Positions 55,962 through 64,000 of a stretch of 64,000 nucleotides of DNA are shown piece by piece. The notes beneath the pieces are model-generated. The model saw only the letters and a program-made list of their open reading frames with translations. It ran no database searches and was not told where the DNA came from. Position 1 is the stretch's first letter, and every line of letters starts with the position of its first letter. The position numbers were made by a program, and so were the translations under genes. Source of the DNA: Bacteroides ovatus (GTDB taxonomy: Bacteria; Bacteroidota; Bacteroidia; Bacteroidales; Bacteroidaceae); assembly GCF_001314995.1 (NCBI RefSeq), contig NZ_CP012938.1:124001-188000 (forward strand). The letters are read 5' to 3'.

Positions 55962-56278
55962 TATTCCTCCTCTTCTTCCGCTTCCGGACTGGAGAGCCAG
56001 GTAAGATAAAGCTTGATGAGCTGTTGCAAGCCGAATGCCTTCATATTATTGTGATAAATCACGTCAATACAAAGGTCCAACAAGTCTTTACTGTCTTCCT
56101 CCTGACTGGCGATAAGGGAGCGGATATTAAGTTTCAACTTATCCAGAACTGCTTCATCTACAATACCGGTACTGTCGATAAGATGACGGAACAGAGCATA
56201 TTTCTCAATTGTTCTCAAGTTTTCATTAGATACTTCTATGCTGCGTGTACCGCTGGGATTTGCTTGTATAGTATACAT
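55961..56278 (-). CDS. Conserved small protein coupled to a TusA-like protein
   Basis: This 105-residue, mainly helical, acidic protein (MYTIQANPSGTRSIEVSNEN..., ending EAEEEEE) has no signal peptide. I do not recognise the family. A -7 box TATCTTTG on the minus strand lies at 56310-56317, about 31 bases before the ATG. It shares a one-base stop/start overlap with the TusA-like gene, so the two products are probably made in a fixed ratio and may interact. Confidence 0.65.
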   Translation of the reverse strand: MYTIQANPSGTRSIEVSNENLRTIEKYALFRHLIDSTGIVDEAVLDKLKLNIRSLIASQEEDSKDLLDLCIDVIYHNNMKAFGLQQLIKLYLTWLSSPEAEEEEE

Positions 56279-56357
56279 TGTTTTTTAGTTTTAAAGGTTA
56301 TTATAGTAGCAAAGATAGAATTTAAAATGAGAAACGGATTAAAAAAAAGGATATTTT

Positions 56358-59267
56358 TTATTTTTGAGTAAAGAATCCCAGAATGCCTGCCATAATGGTT
56401 GCCCGGTCTGCTTCGGACTGGATACTTTCAAAAGGAAAGCCCAATACAAAAGTACGGTAGTTTCCTTTGTAGGCAATACCTGCACTCTGATTGCCGGGTG
56501 CATACGTAAATACGGGGAAAGCAGTATCTACGGGAACAATACAATCGGCAGCAGGTACAGCATAACTGCTTTCATTAGGCAGACGTGGGATTGTAATAGT
56601 ACGGCCCAATCCTTTAATCTGATTCGAACTCTTATCCGTCAGGCTACCTTGATAACCATATTTCAGTATTTTCTCCGTAAACTCCCGGTTTCCTTGTGTT
56701 CCACTCATATCACTTCCTACATAAGCACCACTGACAAACAGGTTACCTCCCGCTTGGCAATAACTGGTCATAATCCGTTGCATAGCCGAAGAGAATGTCT
56801 TGTAATATGCTTTACTTGCAGGATCTTCTTTTTCCAGTCCCAAAATATAATCTACCACCGGATAATCTTCTAATGTAACCAATCCGTTCTCTACTGCTTC
56901 GTCGCTGCATGATACGAAACTATATTTTCCGGCTGCCTGAATTGCTTTTCCGTGAATAAAAGGATAGTCGAACGTGTTTCCTGCAATTTTCATTCCTTCT
57001 AATTCGTTTCCGCTATGTCCCAGACTTCCTTTTCCTTCTTTACCGGCTTGTGTACGGTCGAAGCCGGTTTGTGCTCCGCAAAATGAAATATTCGATATAT
57101 ACGGAACGCCGGGATCTTGCATTAGATCGAATCCAGCTTTATCAGAAGTGTTAACGACCGCCGGACCGCTGATTCTGTCAAAGCCATTGATGATGATTAC
57201 TTTTCCCTGTTCACGTTTGGCTTTATAGGCAGAAAGGATTTCAGAAGGAAAACTTTCCCCACCCCGGTTTACAGCAGTTACTTTGAATGAATAAACAAGT
57301 CCCGGTTCTATTTTAACGGTGTGGGACGTTTTGCTGACTAAAGTGCCATTGTCAAAACCTCCATAACCGATGCGGGTATATACAATGTATTCCCGTGGTC
57401 GTGCAGTCGGTTCTTGCGGATCGTCTTCGCCTTTCCATGAAAGTTCTAATGTATTCTTTTTCTTTCCAAATTGAATGGCGAAATTGCTCACAGGCAGAGG
57501 CTGAACAATGTATTCTTTATCGTGCTGGTTGGTAATGAACTGCAAAATTCCTTTGTAGATGGCACGTCCCACTGTAAATTTAAAGTTCGGATCATGTCCT
57601 AACTGCATATCTGCGAAGTTCTGGTGGGAGAGTAGTTCAATAATCGTAGAAGGCGTAGCCGGAAGACGTGTTTCGCTATAATTCCGGTTCCACATGCTGC
57701 GGCGTGTCCACGGCAAGCTGTAGCTTGAATAAATATCTTTCTGAATCTGTGTCAGCAGAATGTCTGCCAGATCACGTGAGGCATACCGGTCTGTTCCTGC
57801 ATTCAGTTTGCCATTATTGAAATCGGTGGTGTAAATGCCGAGTGATCCGATCAGTTCGTCTGTTTTGCTGCATCCGGCGTCACTGTGCAATGCCATCGTC
57901 ATTTCCAAAGGTACGCCCAGACCCGACTGTTGTGGGTTATAGACGGAACTGCCCGATAAATAATTGATAACGTTAGAGCGTGTGTTGATATCGTCTGTAT
58001 AGTCGTTTTCACCTTTTCGTCCGGCATATACTTCGTATGGCATTCCCGCCCATTGAGCAGAGTAGCGTGCTCCTTCCAAGTAACGCGGTAGCCCGCTGAT
58101 TTTTCCTCCACGGGCAATGTTTCCCATTCCCCCTCCAAAACGTACTGCATCGGCGCATACAACCCCATGTTCGCTGCTCTCGTTACTAAGTACCACCATG
58201 CCGTAGTCGTTGCTCCCTTTATCGAATTCAAAAGTTCCGAGGTAAACCCATGTGCCTCCACCTATTTTCTGATTAACTTTAAATTCGGTTACTCCTCCGT
58301 TATGGAATACCAGATATTTGGCGTCGCTTACACTGTTGGGCAATGTTTGGTAGGAAACATAAACAGCATACTTGCCTGTTGCCGGCAGAGTAGGCACCCA
58401 TTCGGCAAATACCTGGTCTTTATTCTTCTTTTTCTTTCTCTCTGTCGGAATAAAACGACAGGTTCCGTCAGTGAAAGGATTTTCTCCATCTTTATAGATT
58501 GTTTTCTTCTGAGCAAATCCTTTTACCGGAGCATTTGCCCAATTAATCTTTTTACCCCCCATTTCCAAATAAAGGGAAGCATTGGGGGTATCATTATCTA
58601 CAATGATTTCATTCTTTTGTGTATCTCGTTCGCGGGGAGTATAGACAATCGCTCCTGCATTTTCCAGCATTGGAATTACATAAGGAAGGACAAAAGATTG
58701 AGTGAACATGTCTTCTGTGGTGCAGAATAATCGGGGACGTTGCCATCCCCATTCGTTTTTATCATTTTTGAAATAGTTGCCGTGGCTTTGCCAGATTGCA
58801 ATGTGGCGGTCTTGTAGTCCGCGTGAGATTTCATTAGGACGTGAAGTGTTTTTCACCCAGGGAGCTCCTTTATAATCTACATTTAAGGATAACCGCTCCT
58901 TATCCTTTTTCTTATTCTGGTAGAAATTAGGTACCAAATCTTCAATGGGTTTCCCATCCGCATAAATGGTGAGTTGGTAATAATGAACGGGACCCGGAAG
59001 CAATTCTTTAACTTGATTATAAATGTTTTCTACAGTTTCCGGACGGAAAGGCTGGTAGGCGAAACTCTCCGATGCATAGATTGCAATCGTCTTACGGTCG
59101 TAATTAATATCGAAGCTATTCAGTTTAGGAGTGCTGATTTTGGCTGTTGCGGTATATTGGTTGAAGTAATCCGTCAGCCGCTCTTTTACATTTCTTTCAA
59201 TATCCTGCGCAAAAAGAAAAGTTGCACAGAATGTAAGGCCTAGAAAAAATACTATTATTTTCTTCAT
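56358..59267 (-). CDS. Large secreted golvesin/amidase-like protein (often labelled xanthan lyase)
   Basis: This 969-residue protein has a signal peptide (about 1-20, VFFLGLTFCATFLFA). The N-terminal part includes IAIWQSHGNYF and later EMTMALHSDAG, resembling the split metal-binding histidines of N-acetylmuramoyl-L-alanine amidase (Amidase_3). Between these is a golvesin/Xly CBD-like domain (about 280-385; GKYAVYVSYQTLPNSVSDAK, GTWVYLGTFEFDKG). A fibronectin type III-like domain follows (about 615-690; YSFKVTAVNRGGESFPSE), then a C-terminal alpha/beta domain. A peptidoglycan hydrolase or envelope-remodelling role is most likely; the xanthan lyase name used in databases is probably misleading. 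Confidence 0.7.
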   Translation of the reverse strand: MKKIIVFFLGLTFCATFLFAQDIERNVKERLTDYFNQYTATAKISTPKLNSFDINYDRKTIAIYASESFAYQPFRPETVENIYNQVKELLPGPVHYYQLTIYADGKPIEDLVPNFYQNKKKDKERLSLNVDYKGAPWVKNTSRPNEISRGLQDRHIAIWQSHGNYFKNDKNEWGWQRPRLFCTTEDMFTQSFVLPYVIPMLENAGAIVYTPRERDTQKNEIIVDNDTPNASLYLEMGGKKINWANAPVKGFAQKKTIYKDGENPFTDGTCRFIPTERKKKKNKDQVFAEWVPTLPATGKYAVYVSYQTLPNSVSDAKYLVFHNGGVTEFKVNQKIGGGTWVYLGTFEFDKGSNDYGMVVLSNESSEHGVVCADAVRFGGGMGNIARGGKISGLPRYLEGARYSAQWAGMPYEVYAGRKGENDYTDDINTRSNVINYLSGSSVYNPQQSGLGVPLEMTMALHSDAGCSKTDELIGSLGIYTTDFNNGKLNAGTDRYASRDLADILLTQIQKDIYSSYSLPWTRRSMWNRNYSETRLPATPSTIIELLSHQNFADMQLGHDPNFKFTVGRAIYKGILQFITNQHDKEYIVQPLPVSNFAIQFGKKKNTLELSWKGEDDPQEPTARPREYIVYTRIGYGGFDNGTLVSKTSHTVKIEPGLVYSFKVTAVNRGGESFPSEILSAYKAKREQGKVIIINGFDRISGPAVVNTSDKAGFDLMQDPGVPYISNISFCGAQTGFDRTQAGKEGKGSLGHSGNELEGMKIAGNTFDYPFIHGKAIQAAGKYSFVSCSDEAVENGLVTLEDYPVVDYILGLEKEDPASKAYYKTFSSAMQRIMTSYCQAGGNLFVSGAYVGSDMSGTQGNREFTEKILKYGYQGSLTDKSSNQIKGLGRTITIPRLPNESSYAVPAADCIVPVDTAFPVFTYAPGNQSAGIAYKGNYRTFVLGFPFESIQSEADRATIMAGILGFFTQK

Positions 59268-59290
59268 ACTTGTTGCTTTTTTGCTAAATG

Positions 59291-59366
59291 CAGATTATCA
59301 CGGATTATCGCAGATTGTTTTATTCTATTTTTCTTTGCGAAAATCTGCGTTAATCCGCGTTTAATT
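59291..59366. repeat. Inverted repeat with 10-base internal periodicity
   Basis: Arm 59299-59316 (CACGGATTATCGCAGATT) pairs with 59342-59359 (AATCTGCGTTAATCCGCG) at 16 of 18 positions. Each arm is itself built of near-identical 10-base steps (GCAGATTATC, ACGGATTATC; and AATCTGCGTT, AATCCGCGTT). It lies in the 194-base gap upstream of the golvesin-like gene. It resembles a widely scattered CTGCGTTAATCCGCG-type element I have seen in Bacteroidota. Confidence 0.65.
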
Positions 59367-59382
59367 CTCCCCGCAAAAATAA

Positions 59383-59420
59383 ACAAAAAAGAGCGAGAAG
59401 TATCGAAACTTCCCACTCTT
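59383..59420 (-). terminator. Intrinsic terminator of the NagB/PIG-L gene
   Basis: Read on the minus strand, a 13-bp stem with two G-U pairs (59408-59420 with 59389-59401) has a six-base loop and is followed by a T-run (59390-59385). Confidence 0.75.
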
Positions 59421-59461
59421 CTTTCATTGTTTTATATTCTCTTAATTAAGAATGATTACTC

Positions 59462-61453
59462 TTATAATGGAACATATTCTACAAATGCTTCCATTGCTTC
59501 GTAAGAAGCCAATCCCAATTGATCGTACAAAGTAGCTGTACCACGGTTACGATCTTCGCTACGTTGCCAGAACAAACGTTCGTCGTTACCCAGGAACGGA
59601 GCACTTTCCATTTGCGACTGATGTTTCAGGATAGAGTTACGTTTTGCACGAAGTTCTTCCGGACTGATAGGCACTGCCATTTCAATATTCTCGATTTCCC
59701 ATTCAGCCCACGCACCACGGTACATCCAGATACGACAGTCTTTTAGCCATTTGGCACCTTCTTCTTTTTCAAGATCGACAGCAGCAAATACAGCGTCTGT
59801 ACATACACGGTGAGTTCCATGTGGGTCGGCTAAATCACCAGCAACAAAAATCTGGTGAGGTTTTATTTCACGGAGCAAGTTGCGTACAATTTCTACGTCT
59901 GCTTCACTGATTGGGTTTTTCTGAATCTTACCTGTTTCATAGAATGGCAGATCGAGGAAGTGGCAACGTTCCAGCGGTATATTATTATAAGTACAAGCTG
60001 TACGGGCTTCACCACGACGAATCAGACCTTTGATAGTCAGAATATCACGACTGTCCATATCACCGTCTTTCTTCTCCTTCAGGAAATTGCGTATTTCTAT
60101 ATATTTTTCATTGATAACCAAATCTTCGCTATTATTGAAGAGCTGATTGAATCCATTGATAAAATGCATGAAACGAACTACTTCTTCGTCACCTACGGCG
60201 ATATTACCGGAAGTTTCGTAAGCTACGTGTACTTCGTGCTTTTGTTCTACCAAACGGCGAAGCGTACCACCCATTGAAATAACATCATCATCCGGATGCG
60301 GAGAGAAGATGACCACACGTTTCGGATACGGTTTTGCGCGTTCCGGACGATAGGTATCATCAGCATTAGGCTTACCGCCCGGCCATCCGGTAATGGTGTG
60401 CTGCAAATCATTGAAGATTTTGATATTTACATTGTACGCAGAACCGTAAAGTGCTAGAAGTTCACTCAAACCGTTTTCGTTATAGTCTTTATTTGTCAAC
60501 TTCAAAATCGGTTTGCCGGTCAACTGACACAACCAAACGATTGCACTGCGGATTAATTTATCATTCCATTCGCAAGAAGTGACTAACCATGGACGTTGGA
60601 TACGTGTCAGGTTCATAGCGGCTGAAAGATCAAGAGCTACATGTGCATTATTGTGAGTTTGCAGATAAGAAGCAGGAATTGTGTCAGTGATCGGACCTTC
60701 CACACACTCTTTAATCATAGCTGCTTTGTTTTCACCCCATGCAAGCAGATAAACTTTCTTTGCGCCAAGAATAGTAGCTACTCCCATTGTAATGGAGCTG
60801 ATCGGCGTATTATCCAGCGTTCCGAAAATCTTGGATGCCTCGTTTCGTGATGCATTATCTAACAAAATCAGACGAGTGGTAGAATTCAGTCGGGAACCCG
60901 GTTCGTTGAACGCAATGTTACCTACACGACCAATCCCTAACAAAGCAATATCAATACCTCCGAAGCTTTCAATGCGTTGTTCATACAGACGGCAATATTC
61001 GAAGATGGTATCTTTGGCAATGCTTCCATCGGGAGTGAATATATTCTGCTTGTCAATGTCGATGTGATCCAGCAGCATACTCTTCAAAGCATTGAAGTTA
61101 CTGTTGATTGCATCGGGAGACAACGGATAATACTCATACATATTAAATACGATCACATTGCGGAAGCTAAGTCCCTCTTCCTTATGCATACGGATAAGCT
61201 CGGTATATACGTGGCTGGGTGAATCTCCTCCGGGAAGAGCCAATACACAGAAACGTCCTGCCTTTTGTTTCTCGCGGATGGTTTGTGCTATTTCGCGCGC
61301 AATATAGTTAGCACCTTCTTCTACGGATTCGTAGATGTCCGTAGGGATTTTTTCGAGTCTTGTCAAGACTGATTTTTCAAATGCATTCTCCGGTCTGTAG
61401 TATCTGGGGGAGACCCGGTGGAGACTGATTTGAGAACTAAGATTTGTTTTCAT
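59462..61453 (-). CDS. nagB: NagB-like glucosamine-6-phosphate deaminase fused to a PIG-L/LmbE deacetylase
   Basis: The frame is open to 61519, but a -7 box TATCTTTG on the minus strand at 61509-61516 starts transcription downstream of that, so ATG 61453 is the real start (663 residues). Residues about 45-300 are NagB-like (LALPGGDSPSHVYTEL, IGRVGNIAFNEPGS). From about 378 there is a PIG-L domain with HPDDD at 386-390 and later DPHGTHR (zinc ligands). NagB converts glucosamine 6-phosphate to fructose 6-phosphate and ammonia; PIG-L enzymes remove N-acetyl groups from sugars. The fusion suggests one protein that deacetylates and deaminates amino-sugar phosphates, but this is inferred. Confidence 0.88.
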   Translation of the reverse strand: MKTNLSSQISLHRVSPRYYRPENAFEKSVLTRLEKIPTDIYESVEEGANYIAREIAQTIREKQKAGRFCVLALPGGDSPSHVYTELIRMHKEEGLSFRNVIVFNMYEYYPLSPDAINSNFNALKSMLLDHIDIDKQNIFTPDGSIAKDTIFEYCRLYEQRIESFGGIDIALLGIGRVGNIAFNEPGSRLNSTTRLILLDNASRNEASKIFGTLDNTPISSITMGVATILGAKKVYLLAWGENKAAMIKECVEGPITDTIPASYLQTHNNAHVALDLSAAMNLTRIQRPWLVTSCEWNDKLIRSAIVWLCQLTGKPILKLTNKDYNENGLSELLALYGSAYNVNIKIFNDLQHTITGWPGGKPNADDTYRPERAKPYPKRVVIFSPHPDDDVISMGGTLRRLVEQKHEVHVAYETSGNIAVGDEEVVRFMHFINGFNQLFNNSEDLVINEKYIEIRNFLKEKKDGDMDSRDILTIKGLIRRGEARTACTYNNIPLERCHFLDLPFYETGKIQKNPISEADVEIVRNLLREIKPHQIFVAGDLADPHGTHRVCTDAVFAAVDLEKEEGAKWLKDCRIWMYRGAWAEWEIENIEMAVPISPEELRAKRNSILKHQSQMESAPFLGNDERLFWQRSEDRNRGTATLYDQLGLASYEAMEAFVEYVPL

Positions 61454-61601
61454 AAAGTTGTTAATTAAGTTATGTAAGATTAGCGTCCTTACGACTGTAT
61501 TTTCACGACAAAGATACAAAAGAAGTCTATATAATTAACTACCGAGTTCTAGGTATTGTTGCTGCAAGAATCTGTTTTTAACATTTGTTATTTTGCCAAT
61601 G

Positions 61602-62378
61602 TTACAGATGGAATTCGTCTGCATCTTTCCATACCGGGAACTTCTCTCTGAATTGGTTGAGAGTGTTCAGATTAAGACTCACAGTAGCTATTCCTTCCTT
61701 TTCATCTGGAAATGAGCCGATTTCTTCTCCGAAAGCAGAATAAACTCTACTTCCTCCATTATATGTAAGCTGATATCCGTCTATACCCACCCTGTTGACA
61801 CCGCATACATAGCATTGATTTTCCAAAGCACGCGCCCGGAGCAGAGTGTCCCAAACCAGACGGCGGGGGATAGGCCAGTTGGCTACATATATTAAAAGGT
61901 CGTACTCGTTGTTTACGTTCCGGCTCCATACAGGAAAACGGAGATCATAGCAAACCAACAGGCAGATATTCCATCCACGATAGGGGATGATAAGTCGTTT
62001 GTCACCGACCGAAAAATGTTCGGCTTCCCTTCCCATACGAAACAGGTGACGTTTGTCATAATAGAATTCTTCTCCTTCCGGTGTCAGGAAGAAGGCCCGA
62101 TTATAGAACTGGTCGTTTTCAGTTGCTATATAACTTCCACAAATGGCTAGCTGAAATTGGGCAGCCCATTGTTTGAGTATTGTAATGGTTGCTCCGGAGT
62201 TCGGCTCTGCCAGCATTTTACTCTGCATGCTGAATCCGGTGGAAAACATCTCCGGTAAAACAACAATCTCCGTTATTCCACGAAGACTTTGCAGCTTTTC
62301 GTGGAGCAAACGGAGATTTTCTTGTTTATTTTCCCAAACAATATCGGTTTGTATGATAGAAATACGGATAGACTCCAT
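61602..62378 (-). CDS. Nitrilase-superfamily omega-amidase (YafV/Nit2-like)
   Basis: This 258-residue protein has the three catalytic residues of the carbon-nitrogen hydrolase fold: Glu in VVLPEMFSTGFSM, Lys in YYDKRHLFRMG and Cys in LLVCYDLRFPVWSR. It most resembles YafV/Nit2-type omega-amidases, which hydrolyse alpha-ketoglutaramate or alpha-ketosuccinamate in the methionine salvage and transamination cycle. Start MESIRISIIQTDIVWENK is standard. A run of TAAGTAT repeats follows its start region on the right. Confidence 0.9.
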   Translation of the reverse strand: MESIRISIIQTDIVWENKQENLRLLHEKLQSLRGITEIVVLPEMFSTGFSMQSKMLAEPNSGATITILKQWAAQFQLAICGSYIATENDQFYNRAFFLTPEGEEFYYDKRHLFRMGREAEHFSVGDKRLIIPYRGWNICLLVCYDLRFPVWSRNVNNEYDLLIYVANWPIPRRLVWDTLLRARALENQCYVCGVNRVGIDGYQLTYNGGSRVYSAFGEEIGSFPDEKEGIATVSLNLNTLNQFREKFPVWKDADEFHL

Positions 62379-62384
62379 GATAAC

Positions 62385-62480
62385 TAAGTATTAAGTAATA
62401 AGTATTAAGTATTAAGTATTAAGCCGTGCGGATAAGTATATCAAAAGCTACGATTAATACTTAATACCTAATACTTAAAT
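62385..62480. repeat. TAAGTAT heptamer repeats with inverted copies
   Basis: About five near-identical TAAGTAT/TAAGTAA heptamers run from 62385 to 62424. Inverted copies (AATACTTAATACCTAATACTT) lie at 62456-62476, allowing a long AT-rich hairpin between the acyltransferase stop and the start of the amidase gene. Confidence 0.7.
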
Positions 62481-63034
62481 CATATTTCTCCAAGAGCAAA
62501 ATTCTCCGGATGTTTTCCTTTGAAATCCTTGAAATAAAGTTTGATTTCTCTCATGTCCTTATTAATATCTCCTGACGGCATGATAGCTTTCGTTGCCGAA
62601 ATCGTTTTCTTGCTGTAATCAATACCAATCAGGACGATAGGAACCTGTGCTTTCAAAGCTATAAAATAAAAACCTTTTTTCCAGTTTGGATTCGCTTTGC
62701 GGGTTCCTTCGGGAGTGATAGCCAAATTAAACTTTTTATATTTAGCAAAATTATGAACCATCTGATCTACTAGCGAAGTTTTTCGGCTACGGTTGACGGG
62801 AATTCCGCCAACTGCTTTGAAAAAAACTCCAAGTGGAAAGAAAAACCATTCTTTTTTCATCATGAAACTTGTCTTACGGCCTATAGCACCATAAAATAGT
62901 TTTCCAATAAATAAATCAAGGTTTGTTGTGTGTGGAGCGGCACATATCACGCATTTATCATAATTAGGCACCGTAACGTTTGTCTTCCATCCTAACAGGC
63001 GGTAATAGATAAAGCTATAAATTGCTTTTTTCAT
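62480..63034 (-). CDS. Short PlsC-like acyltransferase
   Basis: This 184-residue protein lacks the usual N-terminal membrane helix. It has APHTTNLDLF (HX4D catalytic pair), GGIPVNRSRKTS, ITPEGTRKANPNWKKGFYF (phosphate-binding PEGTR) and VPIVLIGIDYSKK. It is a compact member of the glycerolphosphate acyltransferase family, probably using lysophospholipids or other amphipathic acceptors; the exact acceptor is unknown. It is transcribed with, or just before, the amidase gene on the minus strand. Confidence 0.85.
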   Translation of the reverse strand: MKKAIYSFIYYRLLGWKTNVTVPNYDKCVICAAPHTTNLDLFIGKLFYGAIGRKTSFMMKKEWFFFPLGVFFKAVGGIPVNRSRKTSLVDQMVHNFAKYKKFNLAITPEGTRKANPNWKKGFYFIALKAQVPIVLIGIDYSKKTISATKAIMPSGDINKDMREIKLYFKDFKGKHPENFALGEI

Positions 63035-63041
63035 TCTGTTG

Positions 63042-63311
63042 TTAGTTCAATTTCCCTATAGCTTCAATAATCTCGTTTACCTTTGCATTAAAATCAGCAC
63101 GGAATTTCTTATAAAAACCTTTCACGTTGCCCGGTTCTGTGTGGCTGATGCGAGTGACAAACTCATCCTGCATCTTCAGTACCTCTGCCATCAGTTCATC
63201 TGCTTTTACCTTGTCTGTGCCAGGGATAAACATACTGTTGATTAAACACTCGGTGAATAATTCTCCTGCGATATAGTTTACGTTCTTTTTGAGTTCTCTT
63301 CTACTTGCCAT
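63042..63311 (-). CDS. Conserved small helical protein
   Basis: The frame is open to 63401, but MASRRELKKNVNYIAGELFT from ATG 63311 (89 residues) is the likely conserved start; the upstream part is AT-rich and out of character. The protein is charged and all-helical, with no membrane or signal segment. Bacteroidota proteins of this appearance are conserved single-copy unknowns. A near-consensus TATCTTTA lies on the minus strand about 40 bases upstream. The acyltransferase gene follows 7 bases downstream, so they may be co-transcribed. Confidence 0.7.
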   Translation of the reverse strand: MASRRELKKNVNYIAGELFTECLINSMFIPGTDKVKADELMAEVLKMQDEFVTRISHTEPGNVKGFYKKFRADFNAKVNEIIEAIGKLN

Positions 63312-63931
63312 AATCTTTACATTTAATGGTGAATAATAAAAATACTTGCGGTAAAGATAGGCACTTTCTTTGATTCTAGCGAATAATATAGGGAAAAACA
63401 TTATTCAGGCCTTCATCTTCTTAACTCTATCTCTTCATTTAAATAATTTCACAGGCTATTATTGATGGAATAACGGTTTGATTGTGATCCTGAATAGTAT
63501 TTATATGATTTACTTGTTAATCTGCGTTTCAATAAATTCCTATTTAGTTCATTTCGGATCACTAATGAGTAATTTATTTAGTTCAACAGTTGATAGGGTA
63601 AGTCACTTACTTAACCAATGTTGGTTATGTATGAGCCAAATGTTATTTTTAGTGAAGCGGTAGCCCGAGAAATAATATAGAATTTACCTAACGGACAAAC
63701 GTACGTTATCTACCGTGTGAATATCCGTTACCCACCGGACGAGCATCAACAACCTGCCGGACGAGAGTCGGTCATCTGCCGGACGAACAACTCATGAGGG
63801 ACACGGGAATAGAAACGGCACCGACAAAGTGATCCGGACCGACAGCGGTAGCAACCAAAGCCATTTTCTCTGCCCTATATTATTGCTATTATTTATAACA
63901 GAAATAATACTTTTCTCTTCTCTACTTTACT
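63312..63931. other. 620-base region with no supported gene, holding a 22-base repeat array
   Basis: The left part (63312-63660) is AT-rich without a recognisable product. The centre (63685-63794) is a tandem array with higher GC than its surroundings. The right part is AT-rich. AATAATATAGGG at about 63392 and its reverse complement CCCTATATTATT at about 63873 form a distant inverted pair of unknown meaning. Confidence 0.5.
63685..63794. repeat. Five-unit 22-base tandem array
   Basis: Units start at 63685, 63707, 63729, 63751 and 63773. Positions 7-14 read ACGGACAA, CCGTGTGA, CCGGACGA, CCGGACGA and CCGGACGA. Positions 1-6 are also similar (TACCTA, TATCTA, TACCCA, AACCTG, CATCTG), while positions 15-22 vary. 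The 22-base step does not keep a reading frame, so it is not a coding repeat. Confidence 0.8.
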
Positions 63932-64000
63932 CTACTGGTTTTCGTTGGCTTTTCCCCCTTTACTGGCAGGCGTTTCAGCGCTTTGTACAGCCCTCTTTGG
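63932..64000 (-). CDS. Possible C-terminal end of a protein entering from the right
   Basis: On the minus strand, a frame open from the window edge ends at TAG (63932-63934) after 22 codons, reading PKRAVQSAETPASKGGKANE then NQ. The hydrophilic, Ala/Gly/Lys-rich sequence is plausible as the tail of a DNA-binding or secreted protein, but it is too short to recognise. Confidence 0.3.
   Translation of the reverse strand, partial: PKRAVQSAETPASKGGKANENQ

Noticed and set aside
61454..61519. Upstream start of the NagB/PIG-L gene at 61519
   Set aside because: The -7 promoter box at 61509-61516 lies inside this extension, so it would not be transcribed.
63478..63663. 61-codon plus-strand ORF near the right edge
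   Set aside because: AT-rich, hydrophobic by composition, no RBS or promoter signal and no resemblance to a known small membrane protein. I could not support it as a gene.
63685..63794. CRISPR array
   Set aside because: Only about 8-14 bases are conserved per 22-base unit and the variable part is about 8 bases, far below CRISPR repeat and spacer lengths. No cas genes are present.

Overview
The window looks like a chromosomal segment of a gut Bacteroides (Bacteroidota). The evidence is a SusC/SusD transport operon with many lipoproteins carrying acidic residues after the lipid cysteine, a fimbrillin-family protein, an anaerobic sulfatase-maturase, S46 dipeptidyl-peptidases, a NagB/PIG-L fusion, and repeated Bacteroides-type promoters (-7 box TAnnTTTG, in the best cases with TTTG 19-20 bases upstream). 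I saw no tRNA, rRNA, transposase, phage gene or CRISPR array.

Layout. 1-4330: end of an AAA-ATPase-like gene, an outer-membrane DUF2490 protein, a fimbrillin-like lipoprotein and a hotdog thioesterase. 4357-9543: histidine operon hisG-hisD-hisC-hisB plus a secreted PTP-like phosphatase, preceded by a promoter, a penta-histidine leader peptide and an attenuator. 9661-11586: nadE on the other strand. 11587-27046: a 646-base leader region and one nine-gene operon (SusC, SusD, five lipoproteins including two leucine-rich-repeat proteins and a subtilisin-like protease, a DUF1573 protein, a small lipoprotein) closed by a terminator. The make-up suggests uptake of peptides or protein fragments. 27095-29860: PerR/Fur-like regulator, reverse rubrerythrin, exported nitroreductase and two thioredoxins, i.e. 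redox and oxygen-stress functions. 29978-37192: glycosyltransferase, HicB-like small protein, a tandem pair of S46 peptidases with predicted complementary specificity, and the sulfatase maturase. 37122-40296: DUF4369 lipoprotein, a frameshifted TPR/LuxR-type regulator and a small GT-like protein with its own promoter. 40395-53159: acyltransferase, sbcD-sbcC, and on the minus strand a five-gene run (polyprenyl-phosphate glycosyltransferase, pyrC, MetH activation domain, ECF sigma factor, membrane protein), then mfd. 53210-64000: RelE/ParE-type toxin-antitoxin pair, YgiQ radical SAM protein, two small proteins, a large secreted golvesin/amidase-like protein, NagB-PIG-L, nitrilase-type amidase, a second acyltransferase, a small conserved protein, and a repeat-bearing region at the right edge.

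Main points. (1) The his leader has five consecutive His codons and mutually exclusive antiterminator and terminator pairings. (2) Four intergenic places (9547-9656, 28943-29030, 55654-55741, 63685-63794) hold short degenerate tandem arrays with the same 22-base period but unrelated unit sequences. I know of no described element matching this. (3) The SusCD operon has a 28-codon upstream ORF and a structured leader. (4) The two S46 peptidases differ at the residue that sets acidic versus hydrophobic specificity. (5) The TPR regulator is split by a one-base frameshift and sits beside a repeated 10-base candidate operator.
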